Below are positions 23,695 through 34,822 of a stretch of 64,000 nucleotides of DNA, one piece after another. Location: assembly GCF_000002865.3 (NCBI RefSeq), contig NW_001865039.1:951850-1015849 (forward strand). Reading direction: 5' to 3'. Origin of the DNA: Monosiga brevicollis MX1 (lineage: Eukaryota; Opisthokonta; Choanoflagellata; Craspedida; Salpingoecidae). The position numbers and the translations under genes are program-made. The notes beneath the pieces are model-generated. The model was not told the DNA's origin, searched no databases, and saw nothing but the letters and a program-made list of their open reading frames with translations. Each line of letters opens with the position of its first letter. Within the stretch, counting starts at the first letter, position 1.

Positions 23695-24168
23695 GTTGAT
23701 GGTTGATGCGCGGGAAAGGTCAAACTGCAAAGGCGATCCAGCTTGTGAATCAAACACAGGCCCACTACAAACACAGCTTGGTCCACAAATCAACCCGCCT
23801 CCCTCCCCTCACAGTGCCTGATGTCCTCAAAGGACCCACCAACACGCGCCTCGACTGACCGGTCTGCTGCCGTCTCCAACAAGAAAGGAAATAACACACA
23901 CTACACACACACACACAAAAACGAAGAACTCAAAAAAAGGTTTTGGAGGAAACGATCGCAAAGTGTGTGTGTGTGTGTGTGTGTGTATGCACATGGGATT
24001 TGTCAGATAAAAGTGACGGGAGCGGGAGGAGTGAATGGGTGATTTATTTTGTGGTCTTGATTGGAACTGTGCTGCTGCTGCTGCTGTTGCTGCTGGAGAG
24101 AGGGAGTGGAGGTGGTGGCCATCGCGCACGGGTGGTGTTGTGTGTTTGGATAGAGGGGAGGCGGGGCG
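23695..24168. promoter_or_regulatory. Divergent intergenic region with CA/GT microsatellites
   Basis: This region separates head-to-head secreted-protein genes and should hold both promoters. It has a CA run (about 23898-23918), a GT run (about 23963-23985) and a CTG-type triplet run (24070-24095). Confidence 0.5.
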
Positions 24169-26883
24169 ATGGTACGGCAAGGAGCGCGATCCCATGGCCA
24201 TGGGGGTGCAGCGGTGGGTTGTCGGGGGTTCCGGTGGCTGGTAGGGGCTCTCGTGCTAGCCAGCGCCGTTGCTCGCTTGCAAGTGGATCTGACTCGCTAC
24301 GGAATCGACGGAACCTACCAACTGCAAACCACCGACGGCTCACTGTGGCTGCAGTCCGGACCACTTGGCTTGCACACCGACCAGGTCTGAGCATGCTAGA
24401 CACACGCTGCCCTCGATCCATCGCCAGGGTCATGACAATTGACATTCGGCTACCGTGCTGCTGCCTCCGATCCATTCACCAACGCGCGAACGGCATGGGT
24501 GCTTCTAGGGCTGGCTCTCAACCGATGCCGATAGTAATAGCGGTGGCGTGCTGACCCTGGCAAACTCACAGAACGTATCGGGCTGCGACCGCCTCGGCTG
24601 CTATTGGGCGATCGTCAATACTTGGCAGCACAACAATGTCCCCGTGGTGGAAACGGCCATTGCTGCCTATCCTCAGCGTGAAGGCCTCTACGGCTTTGAA
24701 ACCATATATCTGACCCCTGTGACTAATGCAAGCACGGGAAATAATGCCGATCCAAGCACCTGCTTTCCCAGCTTTCAGCTGCATTCGGGGCGAGCTCCAG
24801 ACCTGAACCTGCTCTATCAGCATCACATCTTTGGCAATGTGGTGCGCCAGCAAGGTCTGGGCAATCTCAGCAGCGATGTTGAGGGTGGCGTTCCTTTGGT
24901 CCTGTACGAAGACCCCACCACGGCCCAGGCACCAGGGGCCCCAATTACTGATGTGGCTGTCCTCTCCCCGTTCAATCATTTGAAGGTGGCCATCCATTCT
25001 ACAACGAGCTCACACGCACCAAACACGTTTTGCGGTGGCCTCAACGGCATGACGCTTGAGATTCCCATCAACACCTCAATCAAATTCCTTCTTGCCACTC
25101 ATACAGAGGGACTTCACGCGGGTCTCCAGACATGGGGGGACGCCTTACTCCTCCAAGGCAACAAGACCCGCAGCGCGGATGCCCAGGACGTCACGGCCAC
25201 AGCACTCTCGGCATGGACCGACAACGGTGCCTACTACTGTATGTGGCCTGGCTCTTTTTTTGGCAGGCTTTGTGTCACACTCGGCCAAATGCGGCATGGG
25301 CCCGGGGGCTGCTCAAACGTGGAACGACTCTCGCTGAATCGTTTGATCCCTCACGTGCTTTTCCTCCTGTGGTCTTCGTGCTTTCGCCTGCTGGCAGACT
25401 ACTGGATGGATCAGAGTCATTCCTATCAGCAAACGTTGATCGATTATGCCGACTACCATCGCAAGGTCAACCTTCCTGTCCAAAGCTATCAACTGGACTC
25501 GTGGTGGTACGTGCTTACCACCTGGTGCGACTGTGCTAGCTGCTGCTCGTGCCCTCAATTGTTCGCCTCTTGTGGTTCAGGTATTACAAGTACCTTGAGT
25601 TTGATGGGGGCTTGGAGCGCTGGGAGCCACGCCCGCAGGTTTTCCCCGGAGGCATCGAGGCCGTCCAAGTCGGCGTGCGCAAGCCCCTGACCCTTCACAA
25701 CCGCTGGTGGTCTTCCCACAATGTTTACCAGGAGAAGTTTCAATTTGCCACCCAGGGGCTAGGTGCCATTCCCATTGGCTCGGTAGATGAAGTGGCCGCA
25801 CTCTTTGGCTACATCATGCGCAACCACTCTGCTTGGGGATTGGCTGTCTACGAGCAGGATTGGCTCACCAATCAATTTAAAATGATGGATGTGGCCAAAT
25901 CCAACCTCACCGTGGCCTGGAACTGGCTGGCTGGCATGGCGCAAGCTGCCTCGGCCCGCCACGTCCGCGTCCAGTACTGCATGCCTTTGCCCTCTGATTT
26001 CCTGGCCAGTACCCAGTTTCCTGCGGTCACACAAATTCGCGTCTCAAACGACTATGCCTCGGACCCCTACAATCAGTGGAAGATTGGAGCACCCTCGCTC
26101 TTTGCCTGGGCTATGGGGCTTCGGCCGTTCAAGGACGTCTTCCGCACCACGACCTTTGAGCCCCTGAATTTTGACCTTGCGCCAGAATACAACCCAGAAA
26201 TGCAAGCCGCCGTCGCCACCCTCTCGACAGGACCCGTTGCCATTGGTGACATGATCAATATGACCAACATCACCATCGTCAACCGCACCATGATGGCCAA
26301 CGGGACCATCCTCAGCCCGAATCGGCCCGCAACCAGCCTAGAGGTCAGCTTCACAACCCATGCCCCGGCCGGTGAGGTGTGGGCGGCGCCGGCTGGGCCC
26401 AATATCACGGCACCACAGCAACTGGTGGTGTTTGTGGGTGATCTTTTGACCGCCTTTGAGCTGGAGCTGGGCATGCTGCGAGATCTGGAGGCAAGCGGCC
26501 AGTTCCTCGTGCAGCATTGGACTCCAGCTTTGAACGCCGCCCCGCTGCACTTCAACGCCTCCCAATCCTTGCGACTTCCAGCCAACCACCTGAACTCTAC
26601 AGACCATGTGGGATTTGACCTGTATGTCATCACACCCTACCCTGCTGGTGGCATCGCTGTGTTGGGTGAAGTGGGAAAGTATGTCCCCCTCAGTGCACGG
26701 CGCTTTGTTGAGGTGCAAGCGTACGCCACTGGTGCCACGGCCCACATGGTTGGGACGGCGGGCGAGATCTTGCGCGTGGCAGCTTGGATCCATGGACGCG
26801 TCATTGTACAAGAGTGCATCGTGGCACAAGATGACCAAATTGTGAGCGTCGTCTTTTCTGCCCAAGGCGGGCAGTGTGACTGA
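24169..26883 (+). CDS. Secreted glycoside-hydrolase-like (TIM-barrel type) protein
   Basis: Four exons are readable. Exon 1 (24169 to about 24386) holds a signal peptide (FRWLVGALVLASAVA). Exon 2 begins GWLSTDADSNSGG at about 24510 and runs to about 25240. Exon 3 begins YWMDQSHSYQQTLIDYADYH at about 25398. The last exon begins YKYLEFDGGLERWEPRPQVF at about 25580 and ends at 26883. All splice pairs keep frame. Strings such as YQLDSWWYYKYLEFDGG and WGLAVYEQDWLTNQFKM resemble the acidic and aromatic strand ends of GH31/GH36-like retaining glycosidases, with Asp in LDSWW and EQDW as possible catalytic residues. Family and substrate are not established. Many N-glycosylation sequons (NMTNITIVNRT) fit secretion. 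It is divergent from the neighbouring secreted protein gene. Confidence 0.72.
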
Positions 26884-27225
26884 GGCGAGCCAGGAAACCG
26901 TCAGCCCGGCTTCTTCTCCCGACCTCGTCTTTTTCTTTGGAGGTGCATAATGAAGTGGCGTGACAATTGAGTGAGATACAAAAGACTCTGACAGGTTCAT
27001 CTTCATGCATCTATCTATCTATTAAAATGAATTGGACGTCAGCGTTCCGCTTGGCAGAACAAACAAAATGGGAAAAGACAGGCACGCACGATAGATCCGT
27101 TGCCCAGACTCGATGGGAATAAGCAGAGCCCATCACCAGCCAACCAACAGGCTCGTGCCCTGTCCGTACAAGTATTTGTTTCGGGGCAGCTATGATGACA
27201 ATGCTATTCGTTGGTTCGCATGGCG
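26884..27225. other. Short convergent intergenic region
   Basis: About 340 bp between stop codons, with a short CTAT run (27009-27023). Presumed 3' UTRs; no gene seen. Confidence 0.5.
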
Positions 27226-28512
27226 CTAGTCCAGGAAGATTTCCACCATGAGTTCGCCCATGAAGCCAAATAACAGGGCCACGTCGAACCAGCGGGAGAA
27301 GGCAGCCTTGCCGAGGTCATTGACAATGGCATGGCCCTCGCCAATGAGTTCTACAGTTGCCAGGTAAAAAAGCTGACCAACGACAAAACTCATAAAGCCG
27401 GCAAAGACGGGCGAGGCTTCATCCACCTCCATCATCAAGAACCGACCCAGGATGCCCCCAATGAGCATGGAGAAGGGGACGACGGTGAGGGTGATGAGTG
27501 AAGTAGTGCGCCTGGTACCACGATCTGAGAGAATGGCAGCCAGGGCCGCGCCTGTAAAGGCCATTTCAACGGCAAGGGAGATGCCCAGGATGATGCCTTG
27601 TGTGACACCGAGCGTTTCTGTGATACCCATGGTGAGGCCATCCGAAATGCCGTCGATGAAGACCAAGACCACAGGGCCAATGGGATAGGGTGCCGACGGG
27701 GCTTGGCTGTGGTGTGAGGTGTCCAGCTGCTGCCCTCGAGATGACGCGACGGTTGAGTCGAGGTGGGATCCGCTTGCCTCAAGCAGGGGTTGGAGTTCTC
27801 CTGGGCCTCGCGGCGTCTTAATGACCTTGGCCGGTGTGCTGGGCTGGAAGACGTCGACGTTTTTGATGCTGTCAAGAGTGCCGCGACGCAGGCCACGCGG
27901 GAGCTTGGAGATGCGTCGGCGGCCAAGGCGGAAGGCCCGTGCGCGCGTACGAACTGCGTCCGTATGCATGATGAGGGAGCTGTCAGAGTGGTGCTGAATG
28001 CGGTGTGTGTTCATGATTCGGCGATGAGAGGGGTTCGGGTGGTAGCGGGGCAGCACCGAAGGGCGCTCCCCTTGCCAGTGGGAGGGAGGATTCAGGGGCT
28101 GTCGCTGAGACATTGATCCGTCACTGAGAGAGCTCATGGAGCCATGCTCCTCGAGGCTATGGGGTGCAAACTCGCCGGCATCGTCGGCTGGAGAAGACTC
28201 TTGATCAGGATCGAGGACGCTGCCAATCCAGTCCAGGATCATGATGGTGCAGAAGGAGATGAAGCAACCAGCCAATATACCGAAATTCCAGTTTTTGTCA
28301 TGTTCAGCCGGCCGCACGAGGAGGGGCCCGAGCTCAAAGGCCACTGAGCCGAGCAAGAGACCACCTGCAAGGGCGCTGACGATGGATCGAAGTTGATCTG
28401 AGGGCTGGGAGAGGTAGGCTGCCACTGAGCCAGCCAGCATGGTGACCGTGGGTGCGGCAATGATGCCGAGCAGGATGTAAAAATCCTTGTCAAGAAAGTT
28501 TGAGGTTGACAT
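27226..28512 (-). CDS. ZIP-family-like metal transporter
   Basis: An intronless frame with several membrane helices, fitting a ZIP/ZupT-type zinc or divalent-metal transporter. The start chosen is MSTSNFLDKDFYILLG (28510-28512); the frame is open for 42 more codons upstream, but that segment is Pro-rich and looks like 5' UTR. The N-terminal half has three helices (ILLGIIAAPTVTMLAGSVAA, SALAGGLLLGSVAFELGPLL, GILAGCFISFCTIMILDWIG). The C-terminal half has FIDGISDGLTMGITETLGVT and LGISLAVEMAFTGAALAAIL, in positions matching ZIP helices IV-V where metal-binding His/Asp/Glu lie, although the usual HNxxD is replaced by DGISDG. Between them is a long cytoplasmic-type loop with scattered His (HRIMNTHRIQHHSD), a possible metal sensor. 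Substrate is inferred only from family. Confidence 0.75.
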   Translation of the reverse strand: MSTSNFLDKDFYILLGIIAAPTVTMLAGSVAAYLSQPSDQLRSIVSALAGGLLLGSVAFELGPLLVRPAEHDKNWNFGILAGCFISFCTIMILDWIGSVLDPDQESSPADDAGEFAPHSLEEHGSMSSLSDGSMSQRQPLNPPSHWQGERPSVLPRYHPNPSHRRIMNTHRIQHHSDSSLIMHTDAVRTRARAFRLGRRRISKLPRGLRRGTLDSIKNVDVFQPSTPAKVIKTPRGPGELQPLLEASGSHLDSTVASSRGQQLDTSHHSQAPSAPYPIGPVVLVFIDGISDGLTMGITETLGVTQGIILGISLAVEMAFTGAALAAILSDRGTRRTTSLITLTVVPFSMLIGGILGRFLMMEVDEASPVFAGFMSFVVGQLFYLATVELIGEGHAIVNDLGKAAFSRWFDVALLFGFMGELMVEIFLD

Positions 28513-29421
28513 GGCGCCGGTGGACCGCAACCGTGGGTCAGAGTCGTGAAGAAGGGTGGGAAGAGGCACAAAGGACACAGGGGTGGGGACGGGAAGGTGG
28601 CAAGGATGATGAAAACTCGCGACGAGTCTCGATGCCACGACACCACACGAGGCAGCAGGGTGTGCAGCTGGTTGGAGTGGATGCGAATCAACGAAAATGG
28701 GTCTTCAGACGTGTTCGTCCTCAATCCGAAGCTTAGCAGGGTGGGAGCAAGGGAAGAAAGCGGGCGGGGCGCTCACCAACGCTTTCACAACAACTCTAAA
28801 GGAAGAAAGGGGAAGAGGACAGGCGCCCCGCAAGCATGGACAAGGAAGGGCTCCACCCCCCGAGTCTTGGTGATGTGGTCGTGTTTAGCTTGGGCATGCA
28901 GGCACGAGGGGGCCTTTTGCGATCTGGAGGCAAACATCGGTGGGTGCACATGCGACCAGTCAAAGAGAAACCACAGCCGTAGGCCGAGGCGAAGCAGCCG
29001 CAGCAGATCTGATTGCCAATGCGCCAATGCGCCAAGAGAAGTGTGTGATGGAGCGGAACACCTGTTCGGCTTCATGTCCTCAAGGGGGGGGTCCGCAGAA
29101 TAGAAATTGTCAGATTTCTTCAACTTGGAAAGCACAAATTCAGAATAGAGATCAGATTGGATGAAGAAGATGCAGTATCTCAATAGGTTGTAGCAGAAGT
29201 ATACTTGGATCTATGGGAAGCTATGGTGAAAAGGACAGAGGAAGATGAAGCAGATAGTGAAGAAGATGCAGATGCAGCAGAAGGCATCCTCCTTTTTGAC
29301 GCCTCGGCTCGGCTCGACATCGATCGGCTTCAGGTCAAGGTCAAGGCGGCCTTGTTGAATCAAATGTCCGATAGCTTGTGGGCGCAAGACAGGGGCGGGT
29401 TGGAAACGAGCTGGAGTCAAG
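28513..29421. promoter_or_regulatory. Divergent intergenic region, about 900 bp
   Basis: Between the ZIP-like gene and the FKBP/TPR gene. An open plus-strand frame at 29205-29492 (acidic start, then LFDASARLDIDRLQVKVKAA) could be an unplaced first exon of the FKBP/TPR gene, but it is in another frame from the exon starting at 29422 and I could not splice them convincingly. The rest shows no coding signal. Confidence 0.4.
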
Positions 29422-30975
29422 ATGCAGTCCCCACAAGAATTGATGGTGTCATTACAGCGCATGGCCGAGGAGATGGCCAACGCCGACCCTGACGAGGATC
29501 TTCAGTCGTTTCAGGCAAGCGAATCGCCTCAAAGTGCAGCGCTGCCGGTTGCATGCTTGCTTGTCTCACGGGTGCCCACCCTGGCATCTGCCCGCCCCCA
29601 TCACCCAACGCGTGATGTGTAGAAGGAAGCAGGTTTGCCACGGCACCTTCTGCGACCGCGTCGCGGTGACGTCGTCTCGTTTAGCTACGTACGTCTTGTG
29701 TCAGCATCCCGTCTCATCGGCCTTGGGCACGCAGTTTGGCCTTCTCGCTGTTGATGGATCGCCGCCACCCCATTTGGTGACACCGCAGCGTGCCTATGGT
29801 CAAGATCAGCAAACAATTCAAGAATCAGTACAGCCTGTCCGCACCCAAATTGGGGCTGACCTGCTCATCCCCGTACGAAGTACCAACTCTTGAGGCACCC
29901 CCGCGAGCACCCCCCCGACCCGGCTGCTGATGTTCTGCCTGTGCTTGCTAGGCCATTGAAGATGCGCTTCGTGAAATGGTGGTTGGACAGACCATGGATG
30001 TGACGTGCCGTCCCGAACACGCTCATGGCTCCGTTGGACTTCCCGGCCTCATGCCAGGGCAAACCATTTTTGGTGTTTTGCTTCGCCTTCATAACATTGA
30101 TACTCGGGTATGTAAGCTGGATGAACATGCCAAGCCCGGCGGAGAACTTGATGCGCCTCAATCTTCAGGATGGTGGCCTGACTGAAATCATGTATGCCCG
30201 GCGTGGTCGCTGTTCATGGGTCGCAGCAACGGCAGGCCCCGCGGAGCTATGTGGAAGGGGGATTGAGTCAGTTTAAGGCGTTGGGTGCAAAGGCCTTTCA
30301 GAGCGGTGAATATGCCCTGGCCCTCCAGTGCTACCAGCAGGCCATCCTCCGCGCCCGCGACGATGAAATGGTGCGTGAGTCACTTCTCCACATGTGCTGG
30401 TTCGCCTCGTCGTGCGCAGACAGAAACGCCCGCACCCATCCTGGTCTCATTCTGACATGCTTCCATGATGGTGAGCGGGACATTGCACAGCGCGTCACCC
30501 TGCTATCCAATGGCGCCATGTCTGCCTTGCGAGCTCAGTGGCCCCACACGGCCCTGCAGCTAACCAACGAGGTGATGCAAGGGATCAGGTCTAGATACCC
30601 CCACGTGCCCCCCCTTTGGCCCAGGCTCATGGTAGACCGGTTTCTGGTTTGCTGGGTTGTGTCAAGGCATTGCGGCTGGATGAGGCACACATCAAGACCT
30701 TATATCGCAAGGCCATGGCACTACGAGATCTCAATCAGATGGATGCTGCCATGGGGACCTGCCGTACCCTGCTACAGCTCGAACCAGCCAACAAGGTGTG
30801 ATCCTGCTGTGGCTGTTATTGCTGACTAGACTATTGACCGCTGATCCAGTTTGTTTGTGCTTGCCCTCATTGGGCTACTACTGCTGGCTTGATTGGATGT
30901 GCATGAATGCAGGCAACACGTGTCCTACTCAAGTCATTGGAGACAGCCCTCATCGGGGACGAAAGCCAGGCCTAA
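29422..30975 (+). CDS. FKBP-domain protein with C-terminal TPR repeats (FKBP6/FKBP8-like)
   Basis: Immunophilin-type co-chaperone. The proposed start MQSPQELMVSLQRMAEEMAN (29422) leads to an exon with PRRGDVVSFSY (about 29650-29690), the FKBP beta-strand entry. Then come FGLLAVDGSPPPHLVTPQRA and RTQIGADLLIP, AIEDALREMVVGQTMDVTC (about 29951) and HGSVGLPGLMPGQTIFGVLL. TPR helices follow: SQFKALGAKAFQSGEYALAL (about 30268-30330) and EAHIKTLYRKAMALRDLNQM (about 30685-30745). The last short exon encodes ATRVLLKSLETALIGDESQA before TAA at 30973-30975. The active-site Phe-Asp and Trp of FKBP12-type isomerases are not visible, so it is probably catalytically weak or inactive, as in FKBP6. TPRs would bind Hsp90-type C-termini. 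Exon borders are approximate. Confidence 0.75.
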
Positions 30976-31656
30976 ACTCCATCCTGTTCTTTGCGGCACC
31001 GTCGTAACACGCTGGGCGTGGCGGGGACGAATTGACATTGAAAAGTGTGATGAAGCGACACGGTCGGTCAATTAACTGAGAAGTGCAGTGGCAAACCCGC
31101 CAGGCTGCTGGGTCTAATCCGACCGGGCTGGAATGCCTAGCGCCACCCCGAGATGAGAAACACCAGCAGGAGAAAACGGCGGCCACGCGCGCGTGAATAC
31201 AGACGCTAACACGCAACCCAAACCACAGGACGGAAAAGCAGACGAGACGGAGATCTTTTCTCCTCACAAACACGAAGAAACAGGAGCGAAAAGGTAGGTC
31301 GGCTCGCAAAGCAAACGTCCTCCAAGGTATGGCCACACAATTGACAACTGTGGGCAAGACGAAAGCGTCGGTTTCAAGGGCTGCCCGCATCCAACGGACA
31401 GGGATAAGATGGGGCCACATGAGATATGGGCAGGGTCTGAGCCCCAAATGTGGTCAAAGAGAGGGCAACACTACCGAGCCGAAACGGTAGGGATTGGCTC
31501 GACGACAGGCTTTATAGAACGGCCTTGCCCTGTTGTGCAGCCTGGAGGTCAGCCGAGGAAGGCAGGATATGCACGAATTTACGCCTAGGGGTTGGTCATG
31601 GATGAGTGTTTCGCCGATTCAAAGTAAGGCCGCCACGCTCAAGTAGTCAAGTTGGC
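30976..31656. other. Convergent intergenic region, about 680 bp
   Basis: Lies between the FKBP/TPR stop and the bL27 stop. A minus-strand open frame (30950-31447) overlaps the FKBP terminal exon and has no recognisable motif. I see nothing else. Confidence 0.45.
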
Positions 31657-32441
31657 TCACCATTTGCCACTGCCAGCCATCTTCTTGGACGTGTACTTGA
31701 CATAGCCGGGCGCCAGGGCAAAGAGCGTGTGGTCGCGGCCAATGCCCACCTGCATTTTTAAGGGTAACAAATGAGCTGGGTGCGGGTGGGTGCTTCCTTC
31801 TTCACTGCGCTCGGTGGCGCTAGCGCTGAGGTAGGGGAAGTACATACGTTGAGACCGGGATGGAACTGGGTGCCTCGTTGACGGACAAGAATGTTGCCCA
31901 CGGGTACTTGGTGACCTGCAGCAGCCCATTTTTTGTGAATGAAGTGGGCCGAGGCATACAGAGCAAGGTCAGGAAACTGCAGGGTACGAGCGCACCTTCA
32001 TAGCGCTTGAGGCCCAGACGACGACCAGCCGTCTTGCGTCCGTTCTTGGAAGAACCGCCCGCCTTCTTGGAGGCCTCTCGCACAGTGACGAGGGCCTGGG
32101 CAGGACCCACGCCCATGGCTAACAGAGGATACGAAACAAAACAAAACAAAAATAACGATCGTGAGCATTATCAAGTCGACTCGGCATCACGCAGGTTCAG
32201 AAGAAGCCCTGATGGCGAAAAAAAAAAAAAAAAAAAAAGCAGAAAAAAAAAAGCCCGAGACAAGCAAAAGACCCTTTTTCTGGCCATCAATGGGAAAACT
32301 AAAGAACATGTTCGCCCGCGAAGAAACCCTTTGCCCGAAGGACGAACCGGACAGGGCCGAGGAGCGGGCAGCGACAGCCACGGCAGTCGCACCCGGCGCC
32401 GCCAGGGTGGTCATGGACGAGCGCAACCATGCCAAAGCCAT
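31657..32441 (-). CDS. MRPL27: Mitochondrial large-subunit ribosomal protein bL27
   Basis: Ribosomal protein L27 lines the peptidyl-transferase region of bacterial-type ribosomes. Four exons read in frame: a presequence exon (MALAWLRSSMTTLAAPGATA, 32441 down to 32348), then from 32118 AMGVGPAQALVTVREASKKA and GGSSKNGRKTAGRRLGLKRY, then EGHQVPVGNILVRQRGTQFH, then VGIGRDHTLFALAPGYVKYT to the stop at 31657. The motifs ASKKAGGSSKNGR, RQRGTQFHPG and VGIGRDHTLFA are diagnostic. The first exon is Ala/Ser/Arg-rich with no acidic residues, as expected of a mitochondrial targeting peptide; the exon 1-2 junction (TCCG|GTTCG ... TTAG|CC) keeps frame. If that exon is wrong, translation would start at 32116 with no presequence. 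Confidence 0.9.
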
Positions 32442-34042
32442 CGTGTTGGTCGGGTGGTTATGCGAAACTGCGCCAATAAGCACACTTTGAACCAGTTGGC
32501 GAACTCAGTGAAAAATACATTCATAATCATCGAAATGTATGACAATTGTCTTGTCAGATTATTGTGTGCCCATTTGGGGTTGGGTTTGGGGCGGTACGCA
32601 GGTGGCAGGTGGTAGCACCAAAGACATTCCTCCTCTTTTGGTATGAGGCAGCCCTGTTGGGATCACATGGGAATAGCGAAGACGAGGCAAGTTCCTCTTG
32701 AACGTGGTGGTCTTGGGTGCGATGGGCTTGGACAAAGAACAAGAACCAAAAACCTGGATGAGTGGGACGCACGGGCTCCGTCACCCGCGGACTATGCGCC
32801 ATACCGCTGTTCTGAATTTTTAAATTATTTCAACATGGTGACTCACAACATGGGTGACTCACAGGGCGTTCCTCTCGTTGTTCTTGCCCACCATCCAAGC
32901 ATCCGATCCAGGTCGAGGTCTGGGGAGAGAAAAGGCGGGGGTGTGTCGGGAGGGTGCACTGCACAGCGATCCGCATGTTACAAGGTGGGTCACACATACT
33001 ACGCACACACACACACGCACACGCACACACATAGAATCGCGCAGGAAAAGTATGATGGACTCACTCACAGCAAGAAAACAAAGAGGTGGTGCCAAAGCTT
33101 GCGAGCACGCCGCCACGATCGGAATCACTTGACCTGTGTGTGCACTTGACTCGTTTGGCGCGGAAGCAAGGCTCTGTTCGTGCCTGACATGTGAGCAACA
33201 AGAATTGGGGGGCCTGTCATAATCATCGGCGCGTGTGTCCCAAACCCTTGTATCTTGCCTCGCAGTCTTAATGTTTTCTTATTAGCTTGAACCCTGCCAG
33301 AGTAGGGCAAGGTTCAAGAGGTTGGGCACCAAAACCGAGACGTGTTGTGTGAGCAACCTCGGTCTAGACATGAGTTGAGTCGGGAAACCGGGTGAGAGTG
33401 TCTAGCGGTTAAGAGGAGAGGCTAGAATGTTGTTCAAATCAAGATTTGTCGATTAAGAACCAAACTCTCTGAGTTTGGTAACGAGCTGGACAAAAAAAAA
33501 AGGGAAGGTGTCTCAGGTGGCTTGGGAGATACAACTCAAGAAAAGGAAACAAGACACACACACACACAAAAAAAAAAAAGGCAAGGCTCCTGCAATACAG
33601 GCCAGGCAAGCAAACCCTTGACACGCGCATGCATGTGAACCCAGCACGGCTGGTGATCACTGGATGCATGGTGTTATTGATTTGATACCAAGAAGAAGCC
33701 AGGACGGGTCTCCACTTCACCGTCAAGCACACCGCTAGACTCAAGGGATGGCGTCGGCAGACACCCTGAAAAAGAGAAAAAGAGTAGACAACAACTCAAC
33801 CAAAAAGAAACAAAAGACATCAATGCCAAAGCGGCTTAACTTGCTGTACATGCGCGTCGCTCACGCGCAACACACCGGGGTACGTCAGGGAAAAGGAAAA
33901 GGAAGCATGAAGGTCGATGGGATCGGAAGATAAAGGGGGGAAATCAGGACGGTAGGAAAGAGAAATCAAGAAAATCTAAAACGGAAAGCAACTCAAGAAG
34001 CGAGCGCGGGCGCCCAACCCGGGAGGGTTTTGGACGCGGGGC
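32442..34042. other. Gene-poor intergenic stretch, about 1.6 kb
   Basis: I find no supported gene. The stretch includes a CA run with interspersed G (about 33002-33031), a second CA run followed by A (33553-33580) and an A-rich patch (33485-33500). Short open frames on both strands match these repeats or lack coding character. A tRNA-like patch near 33400 was examined and rejected. Confidence 0.45.
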
Positions 34043-34822
34043 TCAGACGAGGGAATTGAGGACCGAGCCCTGCTGGACGGGATTGAGGGCTGGATCAAAG
34101 AGGTTGGCAGCAACATCAGAGCCATGTTCCACAGCCGTGTCAAACATGAGATCGAGCGAGGTTTGGGTCCAGTTGACCTCGCGAAGGTCTTCCTCCTCCT
34201 GCAGGTCCTCGGTGCTGCGAAGGGCTTCCGAGTGCATCAACGTGTGGCGTGCATCGAGGCAGGTGATGCTCTCAAAGTTGTGGGGAGAAGTGGGGCAGGA
34301 AGGAGAGGGCAGGCTCTCGGGACTAAAAGGACCGCTGGCAAGACTGTACTCATAGGGGAGGGGGGCACTGGCGCTGCGCGTGCGAGAGATCACACGATCG
34401 CTGTCACCAATAAAATCGGGCGACAAGTTGTCCTCGTCGCCGCTGCCCATGGCGTTGGAGATGGAAGCCAGGTTGAGCTTGGGGAGATGACGCTTGCCGC
34501 GACGCATGGCCACCAAGGAAGGGCGAGCCGAACTGGTGGGGGAACGTGAGGCCGTCGAGCTGCTGGCGCTGCTGGTGCCAGAGGTGGTCATCTTCAACAC
34601 GGGAAAAGGACGAGAAACCATTTTAGCGGTGGGGTGGGTAGCGGTGAGGTCAAGCGTGAGGGTGGGGATGGCCGGGCTGGGCAGGCTTGAATCTTCGCTG
34701 CAGCTGAGCGAGTTGGCGCTATCCAGGGGTTGGTCCAAAGTGGGGACGGCGTTGGTGTTAATGTTGGCAACAGCAGCGATGGCCGAAGGTTCCCAGTCGC
34801 TGACCCGAGCCTTTGCCGCCAT
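34043..34822 (-). CDS. Ser/Pro-rich protein of unknown function
   Basis: I do not recognise it. The frame is open for 353 codons; I start at MAAKARVSDWEPSAIAAVAN (34820-34822), because the upstream part is a hydrophobic, Ser/Phe-rich translation of a purine tract. The 259-residue product is rich in Ser, Thr and Pro, with a basic patch (RRGKRHLPKLNLASIS), an RTRSASAP site resembling a basophilic-kinase or 14-3-3 motif, SP sites, and an acidic C-terminal stretch (STEDLQEEEDLREVNWTQTS). This composition suggests a disordered regulatory protein. If the upstream ATG at 35104 were used, a hydrophobic segment would be added. It is supported by length and composition only. Confidence 0.5.
   Translation of the reverse strand: MAAKARVSDWEPSAIAAVANINTNAVPTLDQPLDSANSLSCSEDSSLPSPAIPTLTLDLTATHPTAKMVSRPFPVLKMTTSGTSSASSSTASRSPTSSARPSLVAMRRGKRHLPKLNLASISNAMGSGDEDNLSPDFIGDSDRVISRTRSASAPLPYEYSLASGPFSPESLPSPSCPTSPHNFESITCLDARHTLMHSEALRSTEDLQEEEDLREVNWTQTSLDLMFDTAVEHGSDVAANLFDPALNPVQQGSVLNSLV

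Noticed and set aside
33395-33460. tRNA-like patch with a D-arm-like TAGCGGTTAAGAGG and a TTCAAATC T-loop-like string
   Set aside because: The T-stem has a mismatch, no 7-bp acceptor stem can be formed at the right distance and no anticodon arm is evident.
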